DNA from: Montifringilla adamsi
Taxonomy: Eukaryota; Chordata; Aves; Passeriformes; Passeridae
Length of the DNA: 64,000 nucleotides
Assembly: GCA_017590115.1 (NCBI GenBank)
Contig: JAGGNK010006559.1
Coordinates: 11,052,162 to 11,116,161, forward strand
Direction: 5' to 3'
The notes beneath the pieces were generated by a model. It was not told the origin of the DNA. It searched no databases and saw only the letters and a list, made by a program, of their open reading frames with translations. This document shows positions 39,301 through 52,890 of this stretch, one piece after another. Position 1 is the stretch's first letter, and the number at the start of each line of letters is the position of its first letter. The translations under genes and the position numbers were made by a program.

Positions 39301-42300
39301 GCAATAACAATGTATTGTGTTTCTGTAATTTCTGACAGTACAGTACCCTAATGCTTTAAATTGTATTTCTATGCCACTGACTTTGGTATCTTTTATTGAG
39401 TGAGCAAATGTTATTTTCAATATTAGTAGAACATAAAAAATATGGAATTAAGATAAAACAGCATAGTATTTTTTTTTAAAGTAGGATAATTTATTTGTTT
39501 ATCCTGAAGAGGATATCTTTAAAGATACAGTTTTGTACTTGCTCGTCTAAATTTTTTGCTATAATTCAGAGAATAATTTGGCCAAACTTTTTTAGAGTAA
39601 TCAAGATTATTTTTATTATGAAATCTAGGCATAAAGAATAGCTGTGCCTTGCTTAACAGCCTTGTTTATTTATACTGTGGCAATCCAAGAACGACTTTCA
39701 GAACAGTTTGATATTTAAGTGTTCTTTATTAAGGAAAAGTAACAAATGCATATGAATCTGTAGCACTGGGTACAAAACTTGATGGTAAAGATAAAAAGTA
39801 TAAATGGAAGCTTAATAGCAATAATAAGAATTTGTGAAGATACATAAATTCCCAGTCTTGAGCAGTATTTTAGTAGTCAAAATACTATTCTTCAATAATT
39901 AAAACATAACTTGGCAGGTAATCTCAGAAAATTATTGTTGCAAACTAAAACCATAGTAATTTTATTTGTAATTTGCACGTCAAATTTACAGAAAAGAATA
40001 TTTCAGCATATTTAACCTGAAAATAAAATGGCCGAGCAATTAGGAAGGAGCCTAAACCTCAGAGCAATATGCGTGTCTTCTTGCATGTATTTAATTCTTC
40101 ACAGTTATATTTCATTCATAGGAGAAAATATGTAGCATGATAGATTTGATATGTAAAGATTTTCAAATGGGTTGGTATGCAAAAGTTTTCAAAAACCTGC
40201 TTTATGCCTTCATTTTGAGTGAATTGCTCTACAAGTTCTCTCCTCAAGCACAATCCTTTGAATTTCTCAATAAACAAGGGTCCATGGGACAAAAGGATGG
40301 GGCTAGAGGTGTGGCTTCCCAAATCCCTTGCTGGTGGTTCCCTGACAAGTCCCAGTTTTATAAATTAGAAATCTGGTCATTTCACATTATTACCAAAGCA
40401 ATGCCAGCTGTCTCCCCTTCAAGATATTTTGAAGCTTTTTCATAATTCTATTTGTAACATTATTGCAGAAAGGCACACATAACTGATGATGGTAATAAAA
40501 ATATTGCCTATGATTTACTAAAAAAACCTAGATATTGGTCTCCTTTGAAACAAAAATGTTTAGACTCAAAATCAAAGTAAAGCTAAAATACCTTCGCTTC
40601 TAAATTTCCGAGTCAAAAGCAAAAATAATATACAAGGAAGTGCCTCTTCTGTGGATGTGTACAGCATTTATATAAGATAAGCTCCCTCTTATCTTTGGCT
40701 TACAAGTGTTTTGCAGTTGCCTGTCATAATCATAAACAGGAAATTTGTGTTGTAAAAAAGGGAAGTTATGGGAGAAAAATGAGACTTAGGGGAGATTTTT
40801 TTTACTTCATATTGATGTTCATATTCTTCACACATATTTTCCATAGCATTCATCTAAATTATTTGCTCAAAATGAACATGAGAAATACAGTCACAAAGAG
40901 AACCACTGGATGGAGCTGTTTGTTGTGACTTTTATTTTACTTTGGGATATTAAGCACCTGTAGGTGCAAGCAAAATATCCTCAGGGAAAAAAGAAAAAAA
41001 AGAAAAGAGATTGGGGTACAAATGACACATAGAGAAAATTAATCAGAGCCCTGGATCTAGGTAGGCAAACTCCCTCGACCTAATTAGGCAAACTACAGAA
41101 TGGAGAGATCTTGACTGAAAGAGACAGGATGGAGTATACTAAGAAACTGTGAATAAAGCTGAAAAGTAAAATTTCCCTCATCATTGCAGTAATATGCTAT
41201 TCAGGTCTCTCACTAGATGTTGAATGCTTAAGAGATTATGTTTGCATGTAATTTTCTCTTCTGCCTTTAAAAACAATAAAACACTTGCAATTTAGTGAAA
41301 CAGACATTATTTATTTATAACTGAGAAATGAATGATAGGAACAACAAAGAATGATACCTTTTCAAAACAGCACTAAAACTTCACTACACTAGGCTTGCCC
41401 ATCTTTTCTTCAGATGCAAGTTTACTAACTGAAGTGTAAGTTGTTTAAAATAAAAAAGCAAAATCTGTGAAATGCAGCAATAAACTCTTAGTCATGCACT
41501 CATTTGTACTTTGTGGAATTTAGACTTTTATATTTCTAACACTTGGAAATATTAGAATGATTTCTAAGCTCATGAAAGTGGTGGTGGTGGTGTATACAGG
41601 GAGATCTAATACCTTTATTCATTTATTTCATCCGTCACAGAGCAAAATGTGGGAAGGTAGTTGTTCTGAAAAATAAAGGAAAAATCCTAGCAGAACACTT
41701 AGACAAATTCAGTTTATTGGTTCTCTCCTAGAGTTATTAAAAGTCCCAAGAATTAAATGAGAAACTTTAAATCATTATTCTTAAAATGGCAAGTTAATTC
41801 CCACCACAATCAATACTGCAGCTTTAAAAAAGGTGTGAAAGAGCAAGTACTGAAAAATAAAACTATTCGGAGGATAGTTCAAAAAGGTGTTAATAGTAAT
41901 TATGGATGAGAAAAACTAAACCCTAAAACCAGAGAGCTTTCAATTGAAAACATCTACTGCTTTTTTTCAGGAAAAAATGAAATTAAAACAAAAAATAACC
42001 TCATTAAGAGATTAGCATCAAGCTATTGAACCTCAAAAATATCATAATTATTGTTCGTATGATTATTGCACCTTTTGATAAAAAGGAGTCATAAAACATA
42101 AGATGACAAAAGTGAAAAAAATAAGCCTTTGAAGAGATCTATAAAATATTTATTGAAATTCCTTCTGTGTACTCAAGAAAGTACACAGGGCTAGTGACAA
42201 AGATTAAATGTTCAGCATCTACATTGAGATATGTTGAGGTTTTAATGTACTGAATATTGATTGTGTGATGAGTCCTAGAATTTTGTTTCCTGCAGTTTCT

Positions 42301-45300
42301 CACAAGGGGAGGGAGAAATGAAAACATCGCAGAAGATTCATGTGCATAAAGTAGGGTGTTAATGGCTTTGTTGAAAGGAGAATCTTCTCTTCAGTCTGTG
42401 CACGTCACTAACAATGCCTAAAAGCCATCAGAATTGCTGAACTTTTTTGTTCATGAGGGTTGAGAAGTATGAGATTCACTTTATGGTTACTTTTCGAATG
42501 GGAGCTTCCCATTCCATATAAAATGTTGGGTTCTAAAGGAGACTCTTAAGAAAAGGATAATTCTTTTGCTTTAGGTCACCTTTTCAGCACTTGGGAAGTA
42601 AAACATCTGTTTCAATAAGAATATACAGTTCAAGAAAATGAATAACTTGCATGTCTTGCAAATAACAAAAGTATGAGAAAACTTGTAGTTGATCTCAGGC
42701 TGATATTCCTGGTACAATCACAGAGCTTTACCAACACAATACCCTGGCATCTATGATCCATTCAAATAAAAAATCTTGCAAGATCTACAATCTTGACATT
42801 TTCTCCAGCTTAATAACTGAAATGATGTGGAAAAAAAAAATGGGCAGCACCCTCACTTTGAAGAAGTAATTTATATCTGGTAAATCCATTGGCAAAGAAC
42901 TCTGTTCTGCAAGCTGTTGCTCTCAAAGCTGCAAGTTGAATTTGGCCTGCATGAGTGCTTCAGGCCATCTGCAATTTTTTAGTCACTGGATCTTGTCTCG
43001 TCTTCCAGGAATCATTTGAACTCTGCAAAATTATCTTTTATGGTTGAGCAGACACCAGGCCTCATGGTAGTCTCTTATCACAGGAGGTAGATGGGGAGCT
43101 TGCTTGTAGTAATCACGTGTTGTTTCCACTGCACCCCATCCACAATGTCCTGTTTTTCCCTTGTGCCACAGCCAAGGTGATTTTGTAGGACAGGGACTTA
43201 GAAAGTGATGCTGCTAGAAAGTGACACTTCTGGGTGGTTTAAAAGATGACAAATCTTACAGCCTGACACAGCTGGAGGGAGCAATCCTATGAACAGAAAT
43301 GAGAATTAGAAAATGTCGGTTGACTAATTCAATAAAGTAGGGAACCTGCACAAATCATAAAAAGATTAATTGGAATTCTATTTATTGTTGTTTTTTTAAT
43401 TTTAAAAAGTAGAATTCTTTTTATCTTCCAAGATTTTTAAATAAAGAATTTAAAATTTTTCCAGATGTTGACATGCAAATAATGGCACTCAGTATACTGT
43501 GGCATACCTATGCACAATCCTTCCTGTTCTGACATGAACAATATTTTCACAGGTAGGAAAGTGATCTGTTCACTCACGTCTGTTTCCAGATACCAGATTT
43601 GAAAAATCGTGACTGAAAATGTATTTCCAACACGGAAATTAAGCTAAAAGTAATTTTTTAGAGGGAAAAATCTCTACAGGAAAAGATTTTTGCTGTTTCT
43701 GACAATGAAGGACATCACTAAGCCAAGTTTATTCTCTTTAGTCAAAATTTAACTAGAATAGCAATTCCAGTAAGGCTTGCTGATTTTTCTACAGAAAATG
43801 CTTTAAGCTATTTCAATTAAGGTTCTGGTGAGCCATAGTAAAAAAATAAGAAAGAAATAGTAAAATTTTTGTTAGAAATTCCATGGGGAAAATATACGCA
43901 TAGGTTTGTGGTGGAATATTTCTATATGCTGACCTACAGTCTACACAGTCTGTAACTGTGTGTCCACAGGTCCTGTGCATGGGTGGAGAGGCACAAACCC
44001 CTTATCTTAAAGATCTTCTCACTGGCAATATCCTTGCAGTGTAGCCTTCCAGCTGAACGGTTCTGTAATCTATTTCAGCCACAATTTTCTTGTCGATCAA
44101 CTGAAAAAATACATCTTTGTCCAACTGGCTTTTTTTGATTAAGTGGCTAATGAGTTATTCAGTAAACAGTTGAATTTTCAGACTCTCAAACCAAACTGAA
44201 TACTTCAAAATGGCTTCAATCACTTTCCCTGAGAGAGGCATTCATTTGTGCCAGGAGCTGAATGCAGTTCTCAGCAAAATAATGAAGTGATGTAAAGTTA
44301 CAGCACTTGCTAACTCCATCAGTCACACCTGCACTGAAATGACCCATTGCTCAACCATGCAGAGATCTAAATGTCTGAAATATGTCTGAAATATCTTAAA
44401 TGTCTTAGATATGTCACTCATTTTTTGATAAGTCCTCCTGGCAAGCAGGAAAACATTGTGCATATTGATCATTCCTTTATTCCACAGGCTACAATTTACT
44501 TTTTCTTATAAGTAGGGAAATGGGAGAAACAAACAGTATGTGACTCATGTTGGCTATTGAAGACTTGTAATATTGGTGCTTCCTTTACTTGAGCTGTTCA
44601 GCCTGAAAAAAAGAGGACTTGAGTGTTTAATTCACTTTTCTATGTTCAACTGCTCTCAGATGATCATTATTAAAGAAAAAAGAAAAAGGAAGCTGATGAA
44701 ATAAAAAAAAAAAAAAATCCAGCAGCCAAGAATAACAGTTTTTAATCAGGTTTCTGTAGACATACATAAAACAGGAAGAGCCAGAAAAAGGGAAGTTTCC
44801 TTCTGTCTCATATCACAATGGAACTGAGAAATAAAAGAAGTCTAGATGTTTTATCATTCCTTTTCTGGTGACTTTTATTCTATAATGCATAGTTTAGAAC
44901 ACAACATTTTGTAATTTTTATAATTTATTTACAAATCAAGATATTTATATTATAATTAGTCTGAAGAACATGACTCTATTCAGGATGAATATTTTAAATA
45001 ATCAAAATGATATATACTCTTTCTTCATAGACTGAGAATAATTTGAAAATATCTATATTCACACATAGTATAAAGACCTACAGTATAAAGTTAAGAATCA
45101 CCTCACTCTAGACAAATAAAATGGATTAAATCCCATTGTTTTTCCTGAATCTGTGTTTAGCATAGTTTAGCAAATTTTGTAAACGTTTCCTGAGTCATCA
45201 GCCTGTATTTATCAATGTGTATTTATTTACTACAGAATGGTAGATATTCATGAAAGCTCTGGAAAGGAACCCAAAGAGCTGTGCGACACATCTTCCTGTT

Positions 45301-48300
45301 GATGGTAAGCTCTTCAGTATAGCATTTATATTCATATCCAAATTCAAGAAAACTGACAATGAAGGATTACAGAAATGTTATGCAAATAAGTGACTGGGTG
45401 GTAGTAGGGAACGTAAAGGTCAACATATACAAAGATAAAGTAAGACAGGCAAGGGAAACCTCTCCTTGCCTCCAAGTCTGCCTTTATGCATGCAGTGGTG
45501 GTCTTGTATTTTTCCTCTGCAGAGCATTGGTGGTGTTTCGACACATAGTTTCACATGAACGAAGGCTCAAGAATGGCTGTGAAAGTAAAACAAGTTAGAG
45601 TGATTCAGAAAGCAATAGGTCACAAAGCAAAAAACCTGCCTGAGTATACTCAGCAGGGCCTCATCTTGAAAATGGTGTGCTGTTTGCTCCCCTTTTGTTA
45701 AAAGACATTATACCAGATCTTAAAAAGACACGAAAAAGAGCACTGAGGTTCACCCTGTACTGTTACAATCAATTGTAAAATGAGATAATTCTTTCTTACA
45801 ATTCATCCTTTGGACAAGAACATCTGAAATTCAAATTTCTGGGGAAAGTTTTACTTTCTTTTTCCAGTAACACTTCCTGACTTCGTCTTAGAGAAGTCTT
45901 AGAGAAAGAACTTGATGTTCTTATTTCTTTCTCTTTTAAAGAAAGTAGGAGACTAGATGATTCATTTTTCTGTTACTTATCTAAAGTCCTTTGCATAAAC
46001 TATTTAAAGCTAATATTACATTCCTGATGTTTTTGAAGTAAAAATTAGTCAAAAAAAGTTAAACACTACTAACTCAAATACTAGAGCTTGGAAGAAGAGA
46101 GCAAGGAATGCAAAATCAGTTTGAAAAGTAACCTAGCAGATTTGACTGGTGTAAACTATGCTGTCATTCGTACTTCAGAAAGGACAGAGTCAAGCATTAA
46201 GGATTCTGGAAATTTAAACTGAAAATTGCACCTCCTTGCCACCAAAGGGGGAAAAAAAAAAAAAAAAAGAGAGAGAGGTTAAAATAGCAGTCAACTGTTA
46301 CTTTTACACTTACAAAGATATCTCCTTAGAGAGTACAGCCCTGTTTTCAGCTTTTCTGCTACCATCATAAAAAACCTCAAAACCAACAAACAAACCCAAA
46401 CCAAAAAACAGAAGTGAGAAATGCCGTGCTGGTATTTCTGCACTTCCATGTGCAGTTGTATTAAAAATGTGTTAACCATTCTGTTCCAGAATACCACATC
46501 TAAATTTCAGCTTTTTCAACAGTATCAGACAAATGCATGGTCTATGCTCTGGGCATGGGAACATAATCTTTTATTCAAAGTTTAAAACATAACTATTCAA
46601 GTTAATTATTTTTTTATAAACTTGGTGAAAAAACTTGACATTGTTGTAAAACAAATAGAATGATTCTGTCTTGGGTATGAATATGTGTCTTTTGGTCACA
46701 TGAAAACCTGTGGCTGCCTATCTAAAGACACCACTGCCCCCACAACATTTCAATGAAAGTAAAATAGCCATTCATGTTATTCTGTAATGTACTTTGGTTG
46801 CTATAATTGTATATAAAGAAGAATAAATAATGCCAAATCATTTTTCATTTAATATATAATAGCTATATCAGAAATAGCTATCAAACCAAAGTGTACTGAC
46901 TTGATGTTAAAGTAGAGCGATCAGGAATTGTTTTTAGATAACTCATATTTTTACAACATCTGCAAGCCAAGGAAAGAGTTTCAGATTAAATAAGAGAAAA
47001 GAAGATTCTGAAATACTGATTCTCTAATATAAATTTTAATATAATAGAAAAAAGTGAAGACATGACCACACTGCTACTTCAAAATGTAATTCTGATTGTG
47101 TACTATTGCGTTCTTGTATTTTTAGTCAATTTAATCTTAATTCATATTTTTGTTCTTGTTTTACTCTTCGTCATGAAAATAGGTCAGCTTTATGTCACCT
47201 TTGTTTCTTACATGAAAATAAAGCATTCATTTCTTCCCATTTTTATGCACTTTGACATTTCTAAATGATGAACAGTGGTTTCACACAGACTAGTTCTAAT
47301 TCCTATGCTGAAATTAACTATTCAGGGTCTCTTCCAGCTACCTGGCATGGGTACAAAGGGTACATGCTTTTGTTTTTGTGTCTGGACAGCTGTGGTTATT
47401 GCTGATGATGTCCAGTTCTATCTGTTTGTCATAATGATATGCATACTAAATAACTAAATATTCACAATTAAGCATCAAAAATTCCCATTGAAATTCCAGA
47501 GATTTTAAATGTAAAAAATGTGTTCAATAGGTATTATTATACACATAATTGTCTTCAGAATATCTCCTTTTCACTTTTTATGTTTATTGTTTTTCCTCTT
47601 GAAAAGTCTGTATTTTAAAAATTTATAGTAATTTGAATTCTTAATTCCTGGGTGCAAATGTGGTTATAAATGTCATTTTGTCTGTCATTTGTTGTGTTTT
47701 ATTCTTAGTGCTGTTTTATTCATTAGCTAATCCATTGTGTGTGTTTCTGTGCAATGTCATTGCTATGAGCTAAAACAATGCTTTGAGAGTTAGAAAATAA
47801 CCGGGGTATATATTGATTGAAAAAGTAAACTCTTCTTATTTTCTGTGACTAGACAGTAAATGAAGAGTGATTTTAGGTGTGGTTTGTTTTGTTCTGGGTA
47901 GAACAGTTGATGTCTTTTGTCTGAGCCTCACTTAGCAGGAAATCTCCCCACTAGCAACTTAAAAGCATTTTATGGTTCTAATGTTAAGGTTAGTTTCCTC
48001 CTTCAAAGGCTAGGCAGATGCTGTGAGTCTGGATGATGCACGTCAATACTCTTACAGCAGATTTTTTTTCTTTTTCTGTAATAACTGAGTTCTAAATATT
48101 GCTGTTGTTGTTGCTGCTGCTGTGATTTTCTTGTTTGGGGGTTTTTGTTAGTTTGTTTATTTTTGTTTTGTTTCCTTGAATGGGCATCATGAGCATTTGT
48201 TTATTTTTATGGTGTCTTATAGACATTTTCAGAGTTCATGGGCCAGACTAATCTGAGTGCAGACAGATTGAAATGACCTTGTGTACCATGCATTTTCCAT

Positions 48301-49629
48301 TTGCACAGCTGGTTGAGAGAAAGGGCTCTGACTGAGGACCTCTTACAGATCATGGCAATCAAACACATGAGCTGGCCCCCAGGATATCCTGAGGCTAAAA
48401 GAAAGAATTCCTGAGAAATTTGCCTTGGAGTGATTAAAATAAAATGTTTGCAGAGAATTACTTTCCTAGTGAGAAGGTAGGTTTACTGGTAATAGAGCTT
48501 GACAGGCATTTGCTTTTGCCAGTGGTTATGAACCTGTAACATATGGCCAGATGCACTCACTTTGCATTCACTTGCTACAATGATTGAAAAATTAATTTTG
48601 AAATCCAAAGACCTGCAACTGACACCTTTCTAATGATGAGTGATGTGGCTATACAAAATTGTCAAAAAAAATTCTTGAATTCTGGTCTTCTGATTCATGT
48701 CTTTATGTTTACTGAAATATTGCTTTTTACAGTGTCACTCTGTATATTGCCAAAATGATTCTGCTACTGTTCATGGAAGCTGTGCTTTTATGTTTTTAAT
48801 TAGAATAAATTGTATTACATCATATTGGAATTTACACAGGAGAGACTGACAGCAATGCATTTTGGGTAAAGATATTCAGTATTTAATCAGTCCATAGTAA
48901 AAGTACATAAAGAGCTTAATTCCCTAAGTTTACAATCCAGTTGTTAATCATCAAAGCTATTCAGTTTTCTTGATTTCTTTATGCTTTTCCAAAACAACAT
49001 CAAATATTTCCACTTATTTTAATTTCAGTTCTATTTCCTCACATGAGTAGAAAAGTGAATAAGATCTGAGGTTCTTTTTGCCATCGTAGTGTTATTACAG
49101 GTGTTATTGTTATCCTAGGTAAGACTCTTGGACTCCTGCTTTGAGTAAGATAGTTTTACATATTGAACTGAGAATAAACAAAGAGGAATAATGTCTATAC
49201 TCAAACCATAATGGAAATCTGTCATGCTCTGGTAGTAGAAAATAAGGATTCTCCCTAACATGAATGCACCTAAGATTAATCCACTAAAGGTAAGATTAAT
49301 AATCTGAATTTCTATGCTAAGAAAGCAAGGTACCACTGTAGCATCAGCAACTCCTGCCCCAGGTTGCCTAGACAGCTACTGAAGATTTATGCCATCCCTG
49401 AACTTTGCAAGGCAAGGCAGCAGCATGACAGGAATCAATTCTCCAGAAGAGGCCAGGGACACTGGATAGCAATCTGGAACCAGAGTCAGTACGATACCAT
49501 GGCAGAGAAGGGAAAACACCTCCCTGGAATGCACAGTCCTCTGTTCTAGGAAGCCTTGGCAATGCCTGAGCTGGAGTGCTTTGTCCCGTTCACCAAGGGA
49601 GAATGGGCAGAGCTTTAGGAAATGTGATA
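33355..49629. other. 16-kb stretch without a recognised gene or interspersed repeat
   Basis: This is the longest part of the window in which I recognise no LINE, LTR or gene. It is AT-rich throughout, with a slightly more GC-rich block at about 33860-34360. Only small simple repeats are visible: GGT repeats at 41578-41591, an A-run at 46255-46269 followed by GA repeats, and GTT/GCT triplets at 48101-48123. Open frames stay below about 102 codons. A repeat-poor, gene-free interval is compatible with a regulatory desert or a long intron, but cross-species conservation cannot be judged here. Confidence 0.5.
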
Positions 49630-50703
49630 TGTGTTGGGTTTTCATGGCCAGGTTTCGGTAGTGTGAGGGCTGCACGGTTGGCTTCTGTGAGAATCTGCCA
49701 GAAGCTTCCTCCATGTCCAGCAGATCCAATGCCAGCTGGCTTCAAGATGGACCTGCCACTGGTCAATCAGAGATGCTGGTTAATGCCTCTCTGATAGCAT
49801 ATTTAACAAGAAAAAAAAGTTGTTGTGTAGCTGTGGCCAGAGAAGAGCAGGGTGAGAATAAGTGAGAGGAGCAACTGTGGCACCAAGGTCAGTGGAGAAG
49901 GAGGAGGAGGAGATGCTCCAGGTGCTGCAGCTGAGACTCCCCTGCAGCCCATGGTGAAAACCATGGTGAGCAGCTGTGCCCCTGCAGCGCATGGGGGACA
50001 GAGATCCACTGTGGAGGAGACCTGCGCTGGAGCAGCTGGATGCTCAAGAGAAGGCTGTGGATCTGTGGAAAACTGGTGTCAGAGCAGGTTCCTGGCAGTG
50101 ACCTGCAGACCCATGGAGAGAGGATCCCATACTGGAATAGGTTTCCTGGTAGGATTTGTGACCTGTGGAGGACCCATGCTGGAACAGGTTGTGCAAGAAG
50201 GACTGTATCCCATGGAAGAGTCACCTATGTTGCAGCAGCTCATGAAGAACTGTATCCCATGAGATGTACTCATGTTGGAGAAGTTCATGGAGAGCTGTCT
50301 CCTGTGGACAGTTCTGGAGCAGTGGGAATGGTCTTATCTGTAAGCAGCAAGAGAAATAACCTGTGATGACCTGACCACAATCTCCATTCCTTGTCTCCCT
50401 ACACTGCAGACTGCAGGGGTAGGAGGTAGAGCTGGGAAGTAGGGAGAGGTGGGGAGAAGGTGTTTTAAAGATTTATTTTACTTCACATTATCCTGCTTTG
50501 ATTTTGTTAGTAATGAATTCAAATAATATCCCCAAATCAAATCTGTTTTGCCTGACATGGTATTTGGAGCATGACCTCTCCTAGTCCTTACCTCAACCCA
50601 TGAACCCTGCATTGAATTTTCTCTGCCCTGCCCAGTTGTAGAGGGGAATGATAGAATGGCTTTGGTGGGTTCCTGGTGTCCAAAAAAGGAAATCAAATAA
50701 ACT
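49630..50703 (+). mobile_element. Solo-type LTR of an avian endogenous retrovirus
   Basis: The sequence starts TGTGTTGGGTTTTCATGGCC and follows, in order, a long avian LTR family I recognise. It includes GGTGGCTTCTGTGAG-like sequence, CCAATGCCAGCTGGCTTCAA, a TATA-like ATATTTAAC at about 49799, AGCCCATGGTGAAAACCATG, and a block of repeated GGACCCATGCTGGAACAGG-type units. The 3' part holds TTTTGCCTGACATGGTATTT, GAATTTTCTCTGCCCTG and GGCTTTGGTGGG. The 3' tip is decayed, so the right border is approximate. GTGATA at 49624-49629 and GTGATT at 50704-50709 could be a diverged 6-bp target duplication. No gag, pol or env sequence adjoins it, so it is a solo LTR left by LTR-LTR recombination. Confidence 0.85.
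49960..50330 (+). repeat. Degenerate internal repeats within the LTR
   Basis: Units of roughly 40-55 bp recur with the theme CCCATGG...ACCCATGCTGGAACAGG...AAGGACTGT. Examples are at about 50116, 50171, 50208 and 50258. The same theme fills this part of the LTR family generally. Because the units share a phase, several long open frames (108-136 codons) appear on both strands. They reflect the repeat composition and not coding function. Confidence 0.6.
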
Positions 50704-52657
50704 GTGATTCTTTAGTTTGAAACAGGAAGGGAGACATGAATGCAGCTTCTTGAGACTCCAGATATAAGGCATTACTATATTTATTTTGGCACAAAGATTT
50801 TGTCTGTATTTTAGTACATCCAAATGGATGTAAAGTATATATACTATACAGTAGTTTACTATTAAGCCCAAGGTTTATTTATCCTAAATGCACAGGTCTG
50901 TGAATAGATTCATATTACTTCCAAAAATTATATTTTTTCTATCAAGTCATCAAAAAGTGAGGGCACTGTATTTTATTTATTCAGAGATCTTAGTCTCCTA
51001 CTTTTCTGACTGCTAACAGCTCCAAATGCCACTCAGTTGTAATAGAAGCTACTAATAAAGATCAGAATTTTAAAAAATATTTTGGCTGTGGAGTGAAAAT
51101 TAGACAGTCATTATGAAGGTGGATGTGGGAAGACAAAGAGTGAAGGAGAGAAAATGTGAGATTCAGCAATGTTCTGACAAGAAAGTGATTGCGTAGGTGG
51201 ACTTCTGGAGGCATGTCTGAATACTACCTGTGCAGTGGGCTCCTGAAGGGAATGACAGAATTCATTTCAGTGTCTACCATGAGAAGGGTAAAGAAAAAGG
51301 AGAGAGAAAAAAACCAAAAAAGGCTTCGTTCATTAATCAGCTTGCTAGACAAGAGGATCTGCTCTATAATGATCTGCCTCTGAGATCTACAGAAAGATTT
51401 GGAAATAGTTTTACTAAAGAAGACTGATAGTTTAATATGAAATGCAGCACACTGGGCATTTTGTCACTAAAATATGATGGCCAGAATTTGGGTGCTAGTA
51501 ATATGACATTTATTTGGTGCTCTAATGTTGCATAAAATAGTCATGATACAGCAGATTATTTCAGGAAACTACCAGTAGAATTAAACAGGCGGTGATTTGG
51601 TCACTACTTAAGTCTACCCTTGACACTCTTGAGAAGTCAGAGTGAAGGTACGCACACTTCCATTACATGTGGTCATTCTGAGCTCTGAGCTATTCTGCTC
51701 TCAGAGTAACTGAGTATGTATGCAAGTCTGAGAGATGAACACTAGAATTATCTTAAGAGTTCTTTATAAAACTGATATGCACATATATATATATGTTGCA
51801 TATACATTGACTCTTAAAAAAATTATATCCATGAAGAACACTATATATATTAGGAAACTGAACATGCACAAATATTTTTCATTCAAGACTAACAAAGATT
51901 TTTCAACTACATTTTCTTTTTAAATATTGTATAATAGCATATATTGTATTATGTGAACTGATCTTTGTGACTACAGAGGGGTGATCATACAATCTTGCTG
52001 ATGTACAAGCAAATTGCCAGTTCACTGTCTAAGTTTCATGAACAACATTGACTGTGTGTGAATGAAAGCCATTTTTCAATGAAACAAGCAAATATGGAAA
52101 GCACATCTCCAATTTAGATGGAGTGGAATTACAGATTCTGAAAGGTACTAGAGGGCTACATTTTTTTAAAGGTAGAAGTGGAGTTTGAAAATATACTGTC
52201 ACATCCTAGCACCTGAGATAATTTAGACTGTGGGGTACAAACAGACACTGTTTTCAGAGTGTTAATCAGGGAACTGCAACAGTGAAAATTTGTGTCTGTG
52301 TCTTCCCAACTAAAGATTTTTCTTTTGTGCTATAATGGAACTTTACGTATCATTTTTGCTTAGAAAAAAAATTCCCACAAAGAGATAAAGTTACTAACAC
52401 TTGGTATAGCTACGTACTCAGAGCAAAAAAAAAATTTTTCAATAAAACATGTTGAAACACTTTTATAGCATGAGATGGTCATTTGTAGATGCAGCCTTTT
52501 TCATTATTAAATGCCAGAAGCTACATAAGTGGAATTTTTATTCTTCGGTTATTCATTCCAGTATCAGCCTTGTCATCTCTTGCCTAGCTTTCCACCACAC
52601 TTTAACTTTCAGCTCAGAAGTATGGTGCTATAAATGCTGAGAACTGCAAGAGAGAAA
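50704..52657. other. Unique AT-rich sequence between two related LTRs
   Basis: No retroviral internal sequence, gene or RNA is recognised between the two LTR-like segments. They are therefore better read as independent insertions than as the two ends of one provirus. A short AT microsatellite lies at 51781-51797. Confidence 0.5.
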
Positions 52658-52890
52658 TGTATCAGGGTTGTGCGGCAAGATTTTGGTGGAGGAGAGCTCC
52701 AGAGGTGGCTTCTGTGAGGAAATGCCAGGAACTTCCCTCAGTTCTGACAGGGCCAATGCCAGCTGTGTCCAGGACAGACCACTGCTGGCCAAGTCTGAGT
52801 CCATCAGCGATGGTGATAGCGCCTTTGGGATAATGTAGTCAAATAGGGGAAGAAGGAGGGAGAGGAAGTGCTCCAAGTGCCAGGGTAAAG
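52658..52890 (+). mobile_element. Diverged 5' part of a related LTR
   Basis: The segment begins TGTATCAGGGTTGTGCGGCA and aligns with the start of the LTR at 49630. Shared phrases are GTGGCTTCTGTGAGGAAATG, CCAATGCCAGCTGTG, GGACAGACCACTGCTGGCCA and GTCCATCAGCGATGGTGATA, then GAGGAAGTGCTCCAAGTGCC. It retains a piece (CATCAGCGATGGTGATAGCG) that is shortened in the other copy. After about 52890 the similarity fades, so the copy is truncated or has decayed. It is older or a different subfamily, and no promoter function is claimed. Confidence 0.75.

Noticed and set aside
49852..50366. Overlapping frames of 108-136 codons on both strands as genes
   Set aside because: They lie in the internal repeats of an LTR, which keep several frames open at once; no domain or retroviral gene is encoded.
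49630..52890. A single provirus bounded by the two same-strand LTRs
   Set aside because: The LTRs are clearly diverged from each other and no gag, pol or env trace is seen between them; two separate insertions fit better.
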